A DNA stretch of 64,000 nt, from NCBI RefSeq assembly GCF_000283155.1, contig NW_004454175.1, positions 4,924,218 through 4,988,217 on the forward strand, read 5' to 3'. The DNA comes from Ceratotherium simum simum (taxonomy: Eukaryota; Chordata; Mammalia; Perissodactyla; Rhinocerotidae). The notes beneath the pieces are model-generated. The model did not search any database, was not told where the DNA came from, and worked only from the letters and a program-made list of their open reading frames with translations. The translations under genes and the position numbers were made by a program. Shown piece after piece: positions 1 to 12,300 of this stretch (the first letter of the stretch is position 1; each line of letters opens with the position of its first letter).

Positions 1-499
1 CACAAGTCAGTGAATAGCAGATGCTAGATTTGAGCTTGGTACTCTGGGTTATGAGTGCTGATGTGTAATTCCCACGTTATGGTGCTTATCAGGTAGCCAG
101 GGAGTGGGGTTTATAAAATAGACAGGAAGCATTCAGCAAAAAGAGGAGCGGGATCATAGAGAGTATTCCTCATAATGGGGTTTCTGGATCCGCTGAGCTG
201 GAATCAGGGAGCAGGCACAGGCTTTCTGCTCTCTGTCGCCCCCTGTCGACATAGTGAGAGAAAAGGTGGTCTGACTCGGAAATGAGGCAATAATACTGAG
301 AAACACTCCCGGGGTTGCTGAAGGTGGGGCGGTATGGAGCAGGAATCCTCTCCCCCTACCCCTACCTGCGCCAGGGAGCACTGTTCTTGGAGGAGCTAGG
401 GGAAGGAGGCTGGCTGGTAAACCCGGGAAGGGGTTCTTGTTCTAGCTGCAGTGACTCTGACGGACTTCTCAGGATCCTCCCTTTGCAGTCCTCTCAGAT

Positions 500-1260
500 C
501 CGCCCTCGTGGCCACACTGTGCGCTTTCAGAGGCCGCGGGCTTCCGCTAATGCATGAAGTCAGTCTTCTCCTTTAGTGCAGATCTCCTTCGCTGGACAGA
601 TCGTTGCCCCTCCCTTCTCTGCCAGGTCCAAGTTGGAGAATAGGGCCTGTGAGCTCCAACTGCGGGAGATGCGCAATCCTTTCAGCTTTAGCATTCTCAT
701 CAAGACGGACTGTATCTCAGCCACGGTTAGGACATGTGAGAATATTAGCATGTCAGGGCTGGGAATCATCCTCAGGAATCACCCAGTAAGTCCTGCCTCT
801 CATTTTAAGGTAAGAATAGGCATTTAAAGTTGTTAAATGGTGTAGTGGATGCTGTTGGTACCGCCCGGATCCCCCAGGGTATGTGTACCCGACCCCGAGT
901 TTCTTGAGTGTTGGCTGTTTAGGGGTGCTAGTCTGCAGAGATTGCTGGGGCCAATAGGGGCCCCTCCTAGCCTGGGAGGTTATCCCCCGCCCCCCTCCCC
1001 AGCTCACAGCCTGTAGCCACTGAGTAGCCTATAAGGGGGTACAAAATGTCAGCCCTAGTTCCAAGATGGAACCAACTCTGGTACAATTTATGCTCCCTGT
1101 GGGATCAGGCTGAAGCTCTCGCTGAGACCACATTCTAGCTTAGCTTTCCTCCCCTGCCCTGCTTCCCTCACTCCCTTTTCCCCGAGAACAGTCCCTCACA
1201 AAATTCCTTATCCAAGAATCCCTGTCTTAGGCTCTGCTTTCAGGGAATCTGACTTAAGAC
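500..1260. repeat. Possible decayed LTR or LINE-like segment
   Basis: GC-richer than its surroundings, with a TATAAG-like motif near 1029 and a C-rich block. The ending (CTCTGCTTTCAGGGAATCTG then ACTTAAGACA) resembles the 3' ends of old mammalian LTRs. No open gag or pol frame is seen. The family is not identified. Confidence 0.25.
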
Positions 1261-2073
1261 AAAATAGTTGCTGAATAAATCAATGGAGACCTAAGATATT
1301 CTTTTGGAGAAGAAAACTTGAGAGTCCATGTGCTTCAGCTTTAGCCACTGGTACTTACATTTAGGAGGTAATAATTTAGGCAAATAATCCACTTTCTAGA
1401 TTTATAATTACGATTATCTAATTGAAGTGGATAAATACAGATTTTTTTTGGCACTAGATATTTTATTATCAAGTATAGATCAGTTGTGTAAAAAAGCATG
1501 GTAGGACTATATTATTTAAAACAACTTCTTTAGTTCTGAGGACCTTTATTTGTTCTGTCTCAATTTGGAGCTGCAGTAGTCAATATGGATTCAGTTGCAC
1601 AACTGATCATTTTCCATGAAGCTGTCATTTTTCTCTTCGCTAGAGTCCTTGAGGGACAGGGTCTATATCATCTTGCTCATCTCTGCATTGTTCCCTGTGG
1701 TGTCTAGCACAAAATATTGTGAATTATAGATGTCTGATATCCATCTTTGATGGATTTAGTTGATCAGCTCCCATAAAAATATTTTTCTTGATAAGTTTAG
1801 AAGATTTAATCTTTTTTTGGGGATTTTTGTTAACTTTTGGGGATAAATTTATCCATGAGAACCATATCTATGCTTTTAAAAAATTGTTGAATACATTCAA
1901 CACAATAATTTAAATATTGGCTTTAAAGAACTTATTAATATGGGCTATTTTGAACTGGAGTTGCTTTATCTGATCTATGATCATTTCTGTGATTCATGAA
2001 GGCGCATACCTCCCCAACCCCAGAATTCCACAGAAAACAACCAACCATGCATTTTGAGGTGCAGATAGCTTGC

Positions 2074-2079
2074 TTTATT
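2074..2079 (-). other. TTN: Possible distal polyadenylation signal AATAAA
   Basis: A second minus-strand AATAAA about 143 nt beyond the first. It would lengthen the 3' UTR to about 1 kb. Which site is used cannot be decided from sequence alone. Confidence 0.4.
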
Positions 2080-2194
2080 TTGTTGTTACTATCTCAAGGA
2101 GGTCCCACAATTATAACTAACAATTGAATTTATACCTGCATGAAAAGAACTACATCAAATTGACATTTTGGGCAGTTAGTAATGATGTTGTTGT

Positions 2195-3082
2195 TTTTTT
2201 TAAATTTAACGACAGCTTTATTTTGTTGTTATTCTTGTTGATTTGTTTGCTGCGGCTCATTGCTTAGTTGCCCCGGTTTCTCAGGTGTAATTTAAATTTA
2301 GAGCTACCACACGAAGGCATTGGCTGCACCCCGGGACCTCCAAGAGTTGGCACTGCTCCGGCATAGGAATACTTGAATAGCTTGGTTAAATGAGGGGATG
2401 GCCAGGCGATGTTACTTTTCCAAGCAATCCAGGCACCCTCTACGGTCAGAGACAGTGTAAAATGAGCGAACAAAGTGCTGGCCGTTGCACTTTGCTCTGG
2501 TAATATTTAAGTCATGATAATTTTGAGTGTGACATCATCAGAGAAAATGTAAGATGTTAAAGTGTTGCTTACAGGAGGGTAATTGCAAACATCACCAACG
2601 CCTTACATTTCTGATTCAATAGGTATGGTGCACATATCAGGTGATGTGCACAGCATCATCTTTTAGGTGGATAGGACATCTTCAATGGGGAATTTCTCGA
2701 CCCATTGAGGCATACTTAGACATCAACATTATGTTGAGGCACAAAGATTGATTAAGTGTTGAGCAGGGTATTCGTTCCATAAGCAACTTTCTCCTACCAA
2801 CAGTTAGTTTCAAAAGTTACACTGTAAAATGTCATAAAATAAATGGTACAAAACTTTATAACCGTTAATCCGGCTATATACAGTATGTACATGTCACTAG
2901 AAAATGTATAATATTCTTAGGTCAATTACGAAAAGATTGAAATGCATATTTTTGAACTTTGACTCATTTCGATTGATACACAACTACTTTTTTTTAAAAT
3001 ATTTACAGATCAGAAAGATTAGTCCATGTGAATCATTTGTGAAAGGTTAAGAATGAGTCTGAGTATGAGAGCATAGGCCCTC
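2195..3082 (-). other. TTN: TTN 3' UTR
   Basis: Non-coding sequence directly after the titin stop codon. A canonical AATAAA signal on the minus strand lies at 2217-2222, about 860 nt after the stop, so cleavage is expected near 2195-2205. A second AATAAA at 2074-2079 could extend the UTR to about 2055. The segment 2264-2500 is less AT-rich than the rest and holds a short perfect hairpin at 2471-2494. The exact end is inferred. Confidence 0.75.
2217..2222 (-). other. TTN: Polyadenylation signal AATAAA (proximal)
   Basis: TTTATT on the plus strand reads AATAAA on the minus strand, in the context AACAAAATAAAGCTG. It is the first canonical signal I found after the stop codon. The following bases on the minus strand are T- and then A-rich. 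Confidence 0.7.
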
Positions 3083-3381
3083 TTAAATGGATCGAATATT
3101 TATATTCACAGTGGCAGAGTCAGATCCAAATTCATTCCCTAAGCTCAGGGTATAAAGTCCACCATCTTGTTTCTGTACGTCCATGATGATCAGAGTTGTC
3201 AGGTCATCTGTGTTTTCAATAAGGAATCTCCCTTGTTGTTCTTGATTTTTAATTTTTCTTCCACCACAGGACCATGTTATTTCCGGAGTAGGCTCACCCG
3301 TAAAAGCACAGGCCACTGTTAAAACTTTCCCCTCATCAATGCTGATGTCAGAGGGAAGAGCTTCAATTTTAGGTGGAATTC
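3083..3381 (-). CDS. TTN: Titin last exon (Mex6, no. 363): Ig M10, C-terminus
   Basis: Encodes Ig domain M10, with the core Trp in the motif EITWSC and the [14 protein letters not shown] strand pair, then stops after NIRSI. M10 binds obscurin and obscurin-like 1 at the M-band. In humans this exon carries the Finnish tibial muscular dystrophy change near the same Trp motif (established knowledge). The acceptor AG is at 3382-3383 and the exon begins in phase 1, so the first Gly codon is shared with the previous exon. Confidence 0.97.
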
Positions 3382-6300
3382 CTTTATGAAACAACAACAA
3401 AAAAGTCTTAGGATCACTGAATCAATAATGATTTGCTTTCTACTGAATTGTATGCACTAAAGACTATACCACACCTCTAGGCTTGTCTACCTCTACCAGT
3501 AGTTTTATTGCTCACCTCTTATGCCTGCTTTAAGCATTCTACTAGTTGAGCTTTCCAGTTGTGTCATACTAGATTTTCCCATAAAACTGCTGGAACTCAT
3601 TTCTACAAAGGACTCTTGCATGGAGGACATGCTTTGGGCAGACATGCTTGCAAATTTCATTTCAGTCATGCTGCTAGCGCTGCTGCTGCTGAAACTGCTG
3701 AAGGAGGCCTCCTTCTTAGAGGCAGACATTTGGACTGACTGAGACGAGAAGCTTCCGTGCAAGCTCGTGTCACCACTTGTCCTCAATACTACCTCTCTGG
3801 AAGGTTCTTCAACTAGAGCTGTGGAGCATAGCAGATACACAGTGAACATCAATGACATCTGGTTAATTGGTGACATCTGACATTGACTCACAGAAATGGA
3901 AGACTAAACACACACGTACAGAAACGTGACCCAAACAATTTGCTGTGGAAGCATAAGTAAATACATATATACATACATTTGTCAAGAGCTAGCTCAGTGT
4001 CTCCGAGAAACGAATCCTTATATTTCTATCATTACATTACATGCAGGTGCTAGAATCACTAGGAGAAAAATGATTAGTCGTATAAAAAATAATATATATA
4101 TTGTGCATTCTGAAAATAAATGTAACAGGGCAGTTGGTAGCTTTGCTTTGAAAGTTAACTTATCCACATTCTGTTTAGCTATAAAGAAACTTTGACCATA
4201 AGGATGACTTCACACAGGAGGCCTGTGCCTCTTACACATGGAATTTAACAAGGCTCCTAAGAGTCTGCTATGCTCAGAAGACAAAGGCAAAAAAACACAT
4301 ACAGGCCTTGAGCGAGTAAGGAAAATGGCAAAGATATACTTACGAAGAACCGTTAAGGAAGCAGTAGCTGAACATTGGCCACGGAAATTTTTGGCCTTAA
4401 TTGTGTACTTCCCACTGTCGCTTTCCGATGCATTTCGAATTTCAAGAGAATACACATTTCTGGAGCGACTTACGCTGATATTTGAAGAAACAGAAATCTA
4501 AAAAGGAGGAAAAAAGAAGTATTTCCTTGAGCTCTTCAGGAGTAGAGGTGGTATTTCAAATTTTCTTCACTAATATATTCATAAGTAAACTTACTGGCAG
4601 GTTGTCTTTAAACCATTCGATTTCTGGGGATGGCTCGCCACTGATTTCACAAGCAAAGAGAACATTTTGTCCTTCGTTAACGTTCTGAGATCTGGGCTGT
4701 GAGATGAAAGCTGGAGCATCCGCGAGTTCTCTGCTCAGGGTCAGATCATACTGACACTTGACGATTCCTTGGCTGGTTTTGCCGATGCAGGTGAGGATTC
4801 CTGCGTCTTTGTGACCAGCCTGCTTGATGGTTAGGGTCTGATCGCCGCCTGAGACACCGTATCTGTACTCCTCGGAGTTAGTAAGCTCTACGCCATTCAG
4901 TACCCATTTCACATCAGTGGCACCAGCAATGTTGGCTTTTAAAGTCACTTTCTGACCATCAGTTATGCTCATCTGAGTAGAAAATGCTTTAATCTCAGCC
5001 TGAGTTCTGATTTCCTCGGATGCCTGTGATGTTTTAGAGATTTCCTCATGGACAATGGATTTTTCCAGGGAAGTTGCTTCTGATTTCTTGACTTTTTCGG
5101 AAGTCAGAAGCTTTGAAGCTTCCTCTTGGAGGGCTAACTTTTCTTGTGATTTCATCTCTGACATCTTGATTTCTTCAGAAATTAGGGCTTTTTGGGAAAT
5201 TTCTTCTTGGACAGCTGCCTTCTTCTGGGATGTAATTTCAGCGGTCTTTTGTGTGGATACTTTCTGTGCCTCAGTGTCTTTTACAGCTAAAAAAGAAACT
5301 TCTGTAAGGCAAACTTAACTGGAAAGAGGCCCCACCCTTTGCTCTTTTGTAGATTCTGCATGTGAATAATATACAAAGAAAAAATGTTGACTTCTGTATG
5401 CAGTGTAGGTAATACCTAATTCTTTCTCAGTCCCAATCTTGGAAAATTGTCATGCATGACTGAGATCAGTGTAATGATTCCTTGAACTAAACTAAATTGA
5501 AGATGATTCTTATGACTTAAGGAAAAAAAAGTCTTGAAAAGAATAGTCAAAGGACTTAGGAGATTTAGATTAACAAAAAAATTGACTTATGTTTTAGAAG
5601 ATTGAGATGAAAGCAAACTAATTTTAAGTGGGGAAACTAATATGGCTGTTTAACTTTGCATTGCTTTTGAAAATTAGCAAAAGTGACAGTTTAGGGAAGC
5701 AGTACCATTTTGTACATTCACCTGACTTTATTCTTAAACATTCCTGACTCTATGGAATCTTATATAACACCACATACAATTAGGCACTTAATAAGTGCTT
5801 TTTATGCTGATATAAAAGTAGAAGCTAACTTCAAATATGTGTATTTCTACATTTGTGTACAAATGGTATTCTAGAATTTCAAAAACAGTTTTATTTTAAT
5901 ACTTTCTTGTGTATGTGTGTGTAAGGGAGAGTGTTCAGAAATGTTTTCTTAATATTGTTTTCTGAAAAATGGTAAGAATCAAAGCCGACCTACCTTTTAT
6001 TGTTAATTTGCAGCTAGAGGACACAGATCCAGCTGAATTTGTTACTGTACAAGTATAAAGCCCACTGTCAGAAGTATCAGTGTTATGAATTTCTAAGAGG
6101 AATCCTCCTTTGTCTTCAGAGAGTTTATATTTACCTCCTTGTGTAATGGCCTATAGAATGCAAGTGAGTTGAGTTTTATTATTATTTATTTATTTATTTT
6201 TTAAAGATTTATTTATTTAGTGAGGAAGATCAGCCCTGAGCTAACATCCATACCAATCCTCCTCTTTTGGCTGAGGAAGACTGGCCCCGAGCTAACATCT

Positions 6301-9300
6301 ATTGCCAATCCTCCTCCTTTTTTTCCCCTTTTCTTCCCAAAGCCCCAGTAGATAGTTGTACGTCATAGTTGCACATCCCCCTAGTTGCTGCATGTGGGAC
6401 GCCACCTCAGCATGGCTGGACAAGCGGTGCGTCCGTGCACGGATCGCGCCTGGATCCGAACCCCGGCCGCCAGTAGCGGAGCGCGTGCACTTAACCTCTA
6501 AGCCACAGGGCCGGCCCCGAGTTGAGTTTTAAAGAGTGATTTAATTTTAAACTTTCTTTGGGAGATGGGGATGCGGGAAGAGGTTTGTTTTTGAGAAGAT
6601 AAAATTAAAGGACATTTAAGAACTGGTTACCTTTCCATCTTTTGTCCAGATGACAGTTGGCTGGGGTTCTCCAGTAGCTTTAACTGCAAATTTAGCAGTG
6701 CTTTCTGAAGACACAGTTGTATCCTGCAGCCCAGTAACAATTACTGGCTTTGAGGAAATTGGTTCAGGAGCTTTTGGCTCAGTTTTCTTGGTTTCTGTTG
6801 ACTCAGCAGTTTTCTGAGCTGTTTTCTTGATTTCTGTTGACTCAGCGGTTTTCTGAGCTGTTTTCTTGGTTTCTGTTGACTCAGCAGTTTTCTGAACTGA
6901 TTTCTTGGTTTCTGTTGACTCAGCAATTTTCTGAGCTGATTTCTTAGTTTCTGCTATGCTTGACACCTGCTCATGGATACTCTTAAAGGCTTGTCCCATA
7001 AACTGGAAGTTAGTTTTGGAAGTTCCACCATCACTAGAAATCTCACAAACATATTCTCCACAATCAGATTCAGTGAGGTTATGGATTTTGAGCTCATAGG
7101 TACCATCTGCTGAATAATGAAACTGGAAATGTCCGTTTTCCTTCAGTTTCTTGCCATCTTTATACCAGGTGACGTCTTTTGCAGATAATACACTACTTTC
7201 GACTGCACAGGTCAGCTTTGCAATATCTTTAGAAGCTTCTGCTTTCAGGGACTGAGTTATCTTGGGTGGGGCAGCGACTGGTAGCTGCTGGAGTTTCTCT
7301 GTTGGTGTGGGTTTTGTCTCTGTTGGTGATACAGCTTTTGGGTGAGAAGTCACCGGTTCCGGGGATTTCACTTGTTTTGGAGACTTAACTCCTTCTGGAG
7401 ATTTCACCCGAGGCTCTGGGGATTTGACTCTTGGTGGTGCTGTCACAGCCTTTTCGGTAACCCTGGCCTTTTGAATAGTCAGAGTAAACTGTGCTTCTTG
7501 CTTCCCTTCACTGTTTTCCACCACCACGCTGTAGTTGCCCTCATCGGAAGCCTGGACTGAAGAGATCTCAAAGGTTGATTTGTACTTTGTGGTGGTCACT
7601 TGGTGGCGGGCGGAAGTACTGATCACTTGTCCTCCACGCAGCCAGGTCACAGTTGGTATCGGCTCACCATCTGTATCACAAGAAAACCTTGCGGACTCGC
7701 CTTCACAGACGGTTATGGACCTTGGCTTCGTTAGAATTCTCGCTGCCAAAGTCGTCTTGATCTTTCTGTGTGTGGATTTTTCCTCCAGCGACTTTTCTTC
7801 TATTGCAGCGCTTTTCATTTCTGCAGACGCGTGGTGTTCATATGATGAGAGACTTTCCCTTGTCTCTGTCATCTCTGATTTCATTTCCCTGACTGAAGAA
7901 GAAGCTTCCATCTCAGATGTTTTCTTAAATGAAGACACCGCGTATGCCTCTATTTTCGTCAGCTCAGGGAAAACAGATCGGGGGACATCTTCATCTCTGC
8001 GCCGGGAAGCGTAGGTGGTATAATCCCCTCCCGTTACGTCCAAGGTCGCATAGTCAGAAGCTTCACCTTTGTAGTTGGTGCAGACAGCACGGTATGTTCC
8101 ACTGTCATCAATATGACAGTCCAGAATTTCCAGGGTCAGGACCCCACTCATGTTGGTGTAATGAATCTTACTGCTCTCTTGGAGTTCGACACCATTGTGG
8201 TACCATTTAACCTCGGCAGTTGGCTTAGACTGAACGTTTAAGATAAAACGTGTATTTTGGCCACACGGTACCCTGTGGGAGCGCATTCTCAATGTGATTC
8301 TAGGGGCATGGTCCAGCGTGAAAGGCTGCTGACTCAAAACTTCATACTTCCTTTCTGAGGTCTTCTGAGTCTTTAAAGCAGCTTTCATGGATTCATACCT
8401 GGAAAAGATATCAAATCTTGCAGCCCTCTCAAATCTTGAGAGTGATCTCTCACTAGATACAGGGCTAGGGGAACGTGGGCGAGTTCTCTCTGGAGTAGGA
8501 GACCTTCTTTGTGTGTCATCTTCAGATTCATCTTCATATTCCTCAGCTGGTCGTGGACGTGACCGGATCAGCTCAGACACCGGTCTCATTAACTCAATAT
8601 AAGTTGGAGACAGGGAGCGCCGTCGTCTCAGTAGTCTAGACACAGATGCGGATTCCTCTCTTTGAGCATGTTTTGAGATTTCATATTCTTCCTCAATTTC
8701 TGTTATTTCTGTCACTTCTCTCTGTCGTCTTGATTTCTTTCTAGACTTTTCTTCCCTTGACATGTGGTCAAGCTCGCTTTTGTATGCTGAGAGACGCTGG
8801 GTGGTAGTAACTGGACGAAGCAACTCTTCATCCTCTTTCTCAGCCATGATTCTTTGCCGTTGTTTCGGCTGTCTATAGGAGGCCCGGGCATGCCGTTCAT
8901 GCAGTTCCGCATAACTGGTACTAGTCTCAGCCTTCACTGGGATGTGATAGGTTGAATATCTGAAGTCTTTCCTTGTTTCCTCCACCTTGACATGAGCTTG
9001 TGGTGAAGAGTAACGCAGACTAGATAGCTCAAAACGTGGAGGGCTTCGGCTTGGGGGTGAAGCTGAGAAACCTAATTCAAGCTCTTCTTCAAGACGCAGC
9101 CTCTCTTCTTCTGTCCTTTTCATTGCCAAGTAGTCATCAATGGGCAGGAGTAATTCTTCATCTGAGATGTCACCAAGAGAATGTCTTCTCGGTCTGTAAT
9201 AAAAGTAATAATCAGGAGAAGGTGTACGCCGGCGTGCTGGTCTCACCATTTCAAGATCATCTTGGGACAGTTTGGGAATACGCCATCTAGGTCTGTATTG

Positions 9301-12300
9301 ATCTGTGATGCGTGGAAGGGGCATCACATAGAACTGTTCCCATCTTGAAAGGCGGATGCGCTTGGGTCTTTTCTGTACAACTCTGTCAATTTTCCCAGGC
9401 ATTTCGAATTGATCACGTATCTTTTTGTACCATTTCATGTCAGACATAGGCACAAACTGCTTAATGTGTTGGTCTTCTTCTATGGTAGTCTGTTTGTACT
9501 TGCGTGGCTCTGGTACTTCATAAGGCATACGGAGTTTTCTCTCCTCCTTCTTTTCTTCCGTCTCAAGTCGGAATTCCCCTTTTACGGTCTTGGTGCTTAT
9601 AGCTGGTTTGTAAAGGATGGCAGCTTCTCTCAGAGCCTCTTGGGCTACGTGTGTCAGTGGCACACTTTCAGTTCCAGAAAGAATTTCAGCCATTCGTAGC
9701 GTCTTGTCAATTCGCCTTTGTACATGTCGTTCGCGCTCCTCTGTGCTCTTGTATTCATGTTTGACATACCTCAAGCGTTCCACTTGTAGGTGAGCCTGGC
9801 AGCTGGTGGATCCCGCTGTGTTTGTGGCTGTGACCCTATAATAACCCGTGTCTTCAGGCAAAGTATCCCTGATGTGCAAAGCATAATAGTCCAAGCCTTC
9901 ATGGATAATTTCAATGTTGGGCCCGAGGGACAGTGGCTGACCATCTTTCTCCCATTTTAGTGTTGGTGTGGGGATGCCAGACACTCTGATCTCAAAGCAG
10001 ACACTTTGGCCTTCTTGGCATTCTGCATTTGCCAGTAGCCGTTTGAACATGGGTCTTAAGGTTGTATCTGTTGGAGGTGGGTGTGGGGTTACAGTCAGCT
10101 TTGCTTTACAGCTGTCTTCACCGTATTTGTTCCTTGCCACAACAGTATACTCAGCATCATCATCTAGAGTTACGCTGCTGATTGTTAATTGGTAAAGACC
10201 CTTGTCAGACTCAAATGTGTACTTCCTGTCATCATCACCTGGTTTGATTTTCTGACCTGACTTATACCATGTTACGCGAGGCTCTGGGTGGACGGTTATA
10301 GTTACTCCAAACCGGACATTTTCACCCATATAAGCTGTCTTGTTATAGAGAGGCAGAGTAAATTCTGGTGGCCTTTCTAGGAGTCTCATTGTATCAGTTC
10401 TGCGCTTAATTTTCTTCATGGTTCTACGGCAGTAATAGTCATAAACTTCTCTCACACCTTTAACAAATAGCTCTGCGTAAGAACTATCTTCACCGTAGTC
10501 ATTGACTACTTTGCATCTGTAGGTACCATCATCGAATTTGGTAATGTGTTTGACATACATGGTGGCCACTCCATCTTCATAGGTGATTTCATATTTCTCA
10601 CTGTTCTCCAGCTGTCTGACACCAAAGTACCAGGTCACTTGGGTAGACTGGTCATAATTTTCAATTTTGCATACATATTTGACATGTCCTCCTTCTTCAC
10701 CAACTGCATGCATTATCTGCCCAGAAACTGGGCCAATTTCAATGGACGCTACTTTAACTTTAGCAACACTCACTCCCTTCTGAGATCGAATTGCACCACC
10801 ACAGGAGATCCGGGCTGCTGACACAACCATGTTGAGGTCTTTCTTGATCAGGGTGTGGTAGTAACGCCGGTGTTTTAATGTTCTGATGACTTTAGTACTG
10901 ACTCTTTCTATCTTCTGCTTCAGCCATGGGTGCTGGAGTGCCTCAGATGCTGTCATGCGAGATTTTCTCTCTCTCACTAATAGCCGGTCAACAAAATCCA
11001 TGGCTTCAAGGCTAATCTCTTTGAATGCTTCTTCATCAAAAGTAAATTCAGCATTCATGATGTTCTCAATTATCTGTTGGTTAGTTTCAGCCAGGAATGG
11101 ATTGATACCACTCAACAGCACATACACCAGTGTTCCAAGTGACCACATGTCTGTGGCTGTGCTGACAACATCATGGTGGTGGACCTCGGGTGCATAATAT
11201 TCAGGGGCAGTGAACATAAGCCTAAAGTTGTCCCCTGGCTTCAGCTGACGGGCTTGACCAAATTCTATGATTTTAATGATGGAGCTCCTTCTTGTTTGGT
11301 AAATGATATTTTCTGGTCTAATGTCAAAGTGTCCAATATTATGACTATGTAAGAACTCAAGTGCTTCGCACACCTGGCGAACATAACTTACAATTTCTCT
11401 TTCATTAAGTTCAAAAGCACTTGTATTAATGCGTTCAAATATGTCAAGTCCTGATATGAACTCAAAGATCATAACTAATTCTTCCATGCTTTCAAATGAT
11501 TCATGGAGGTATAAGATGTTTCTGTGCCTAGCAATGTTGAGGATGGAAATTTCCTTCTTTACCAAAACCTGATCAGTCCCTTTGACTTTAACAAATTTGG
11601 CCATGTATGTCTTCTTTGAGGATGTTTCAACACAACGGTGGACGATTCCAAACTGACCACGCCCAAGATCTTCAGCAATCATGTATTTCTCGTAGAGTTC
11701 CTTGGTTGAAGAGTGAGATGCTTTAGTCATGGAAACTTCTCTGGTTTCATCTACCTCTTCATCGTAGTTCATAGCTCTGGTCTTATCTTCTTTGGTTATA
11801 GTTGGTTCTGAAGGCTCAGAAGGCTTGCTCAGGCCAAATTTATTTTCAGCTATTACGCGGAACTGGTAACTTGTTTTTCCAAATAAGTTGATCACGGTAT
11901 AACGTGTTTCTCGGGCCTGTCCCACACGGAGCCATCTTTCTGCAGTGGTTGCACACTTTTCAACAATGTAGTTGGTGATTTTGCTGCCGCCGTCAGAAGC
12001 TGGCTCAGTCCACGTTAAGTTGACAGAATCTCGTGAGACGTCACTAACTTTGACTCCTCTGGGTGGGTCAGGAACATCAGCCACATCCAGTTCAACTGTC
12101 TTCTGATCAATTCCAAATCTATTTTTAGCACAGACCACATAGAAACCAGCATCTTTTCTCTCCACTCCGTTGGGGAAAACAAGTGATGTGAAAGATCTTG
12201 TGACGATAACTTGGTAGTGGCCATTATTGTCAATGAGATCTTGTCCTTTCTGCCAGGTGATCACGGGATCTGGTTTGCCACTGAAAGGGATCTTGATGCT

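Larger units (their letters stand above)
1..2190. other. Intergenic region downstream of TTN
   Basis: No exon, RNA gene or convincing protein-coding frame is visible; the short frames here have no recognisable domains. Part of 500-1260 looks like decayed repetitive DNA. The stretch 1640-1740 resembles the tail of an ancient mammalian interspersed repeat. In mammals the next gene on this side is usually PLEKHA3 on the opposite strand, but none of its exons is recognised here. Confidence 0.6.

Noticed and set aside
315..827. Small open frames on both strands in the intergenic region.
   Set aside because: No domain, no splice context and no similarity that I recognise; consistent with chance frames in GC-richer DNA.
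6741..6926. Minus-strand frame giving [16 protein letters not shown] repeats.
   Set aside because: This is the off-frame reading of the 39-nt minisatellite; the titin frame reads [13 protein letters not shown].
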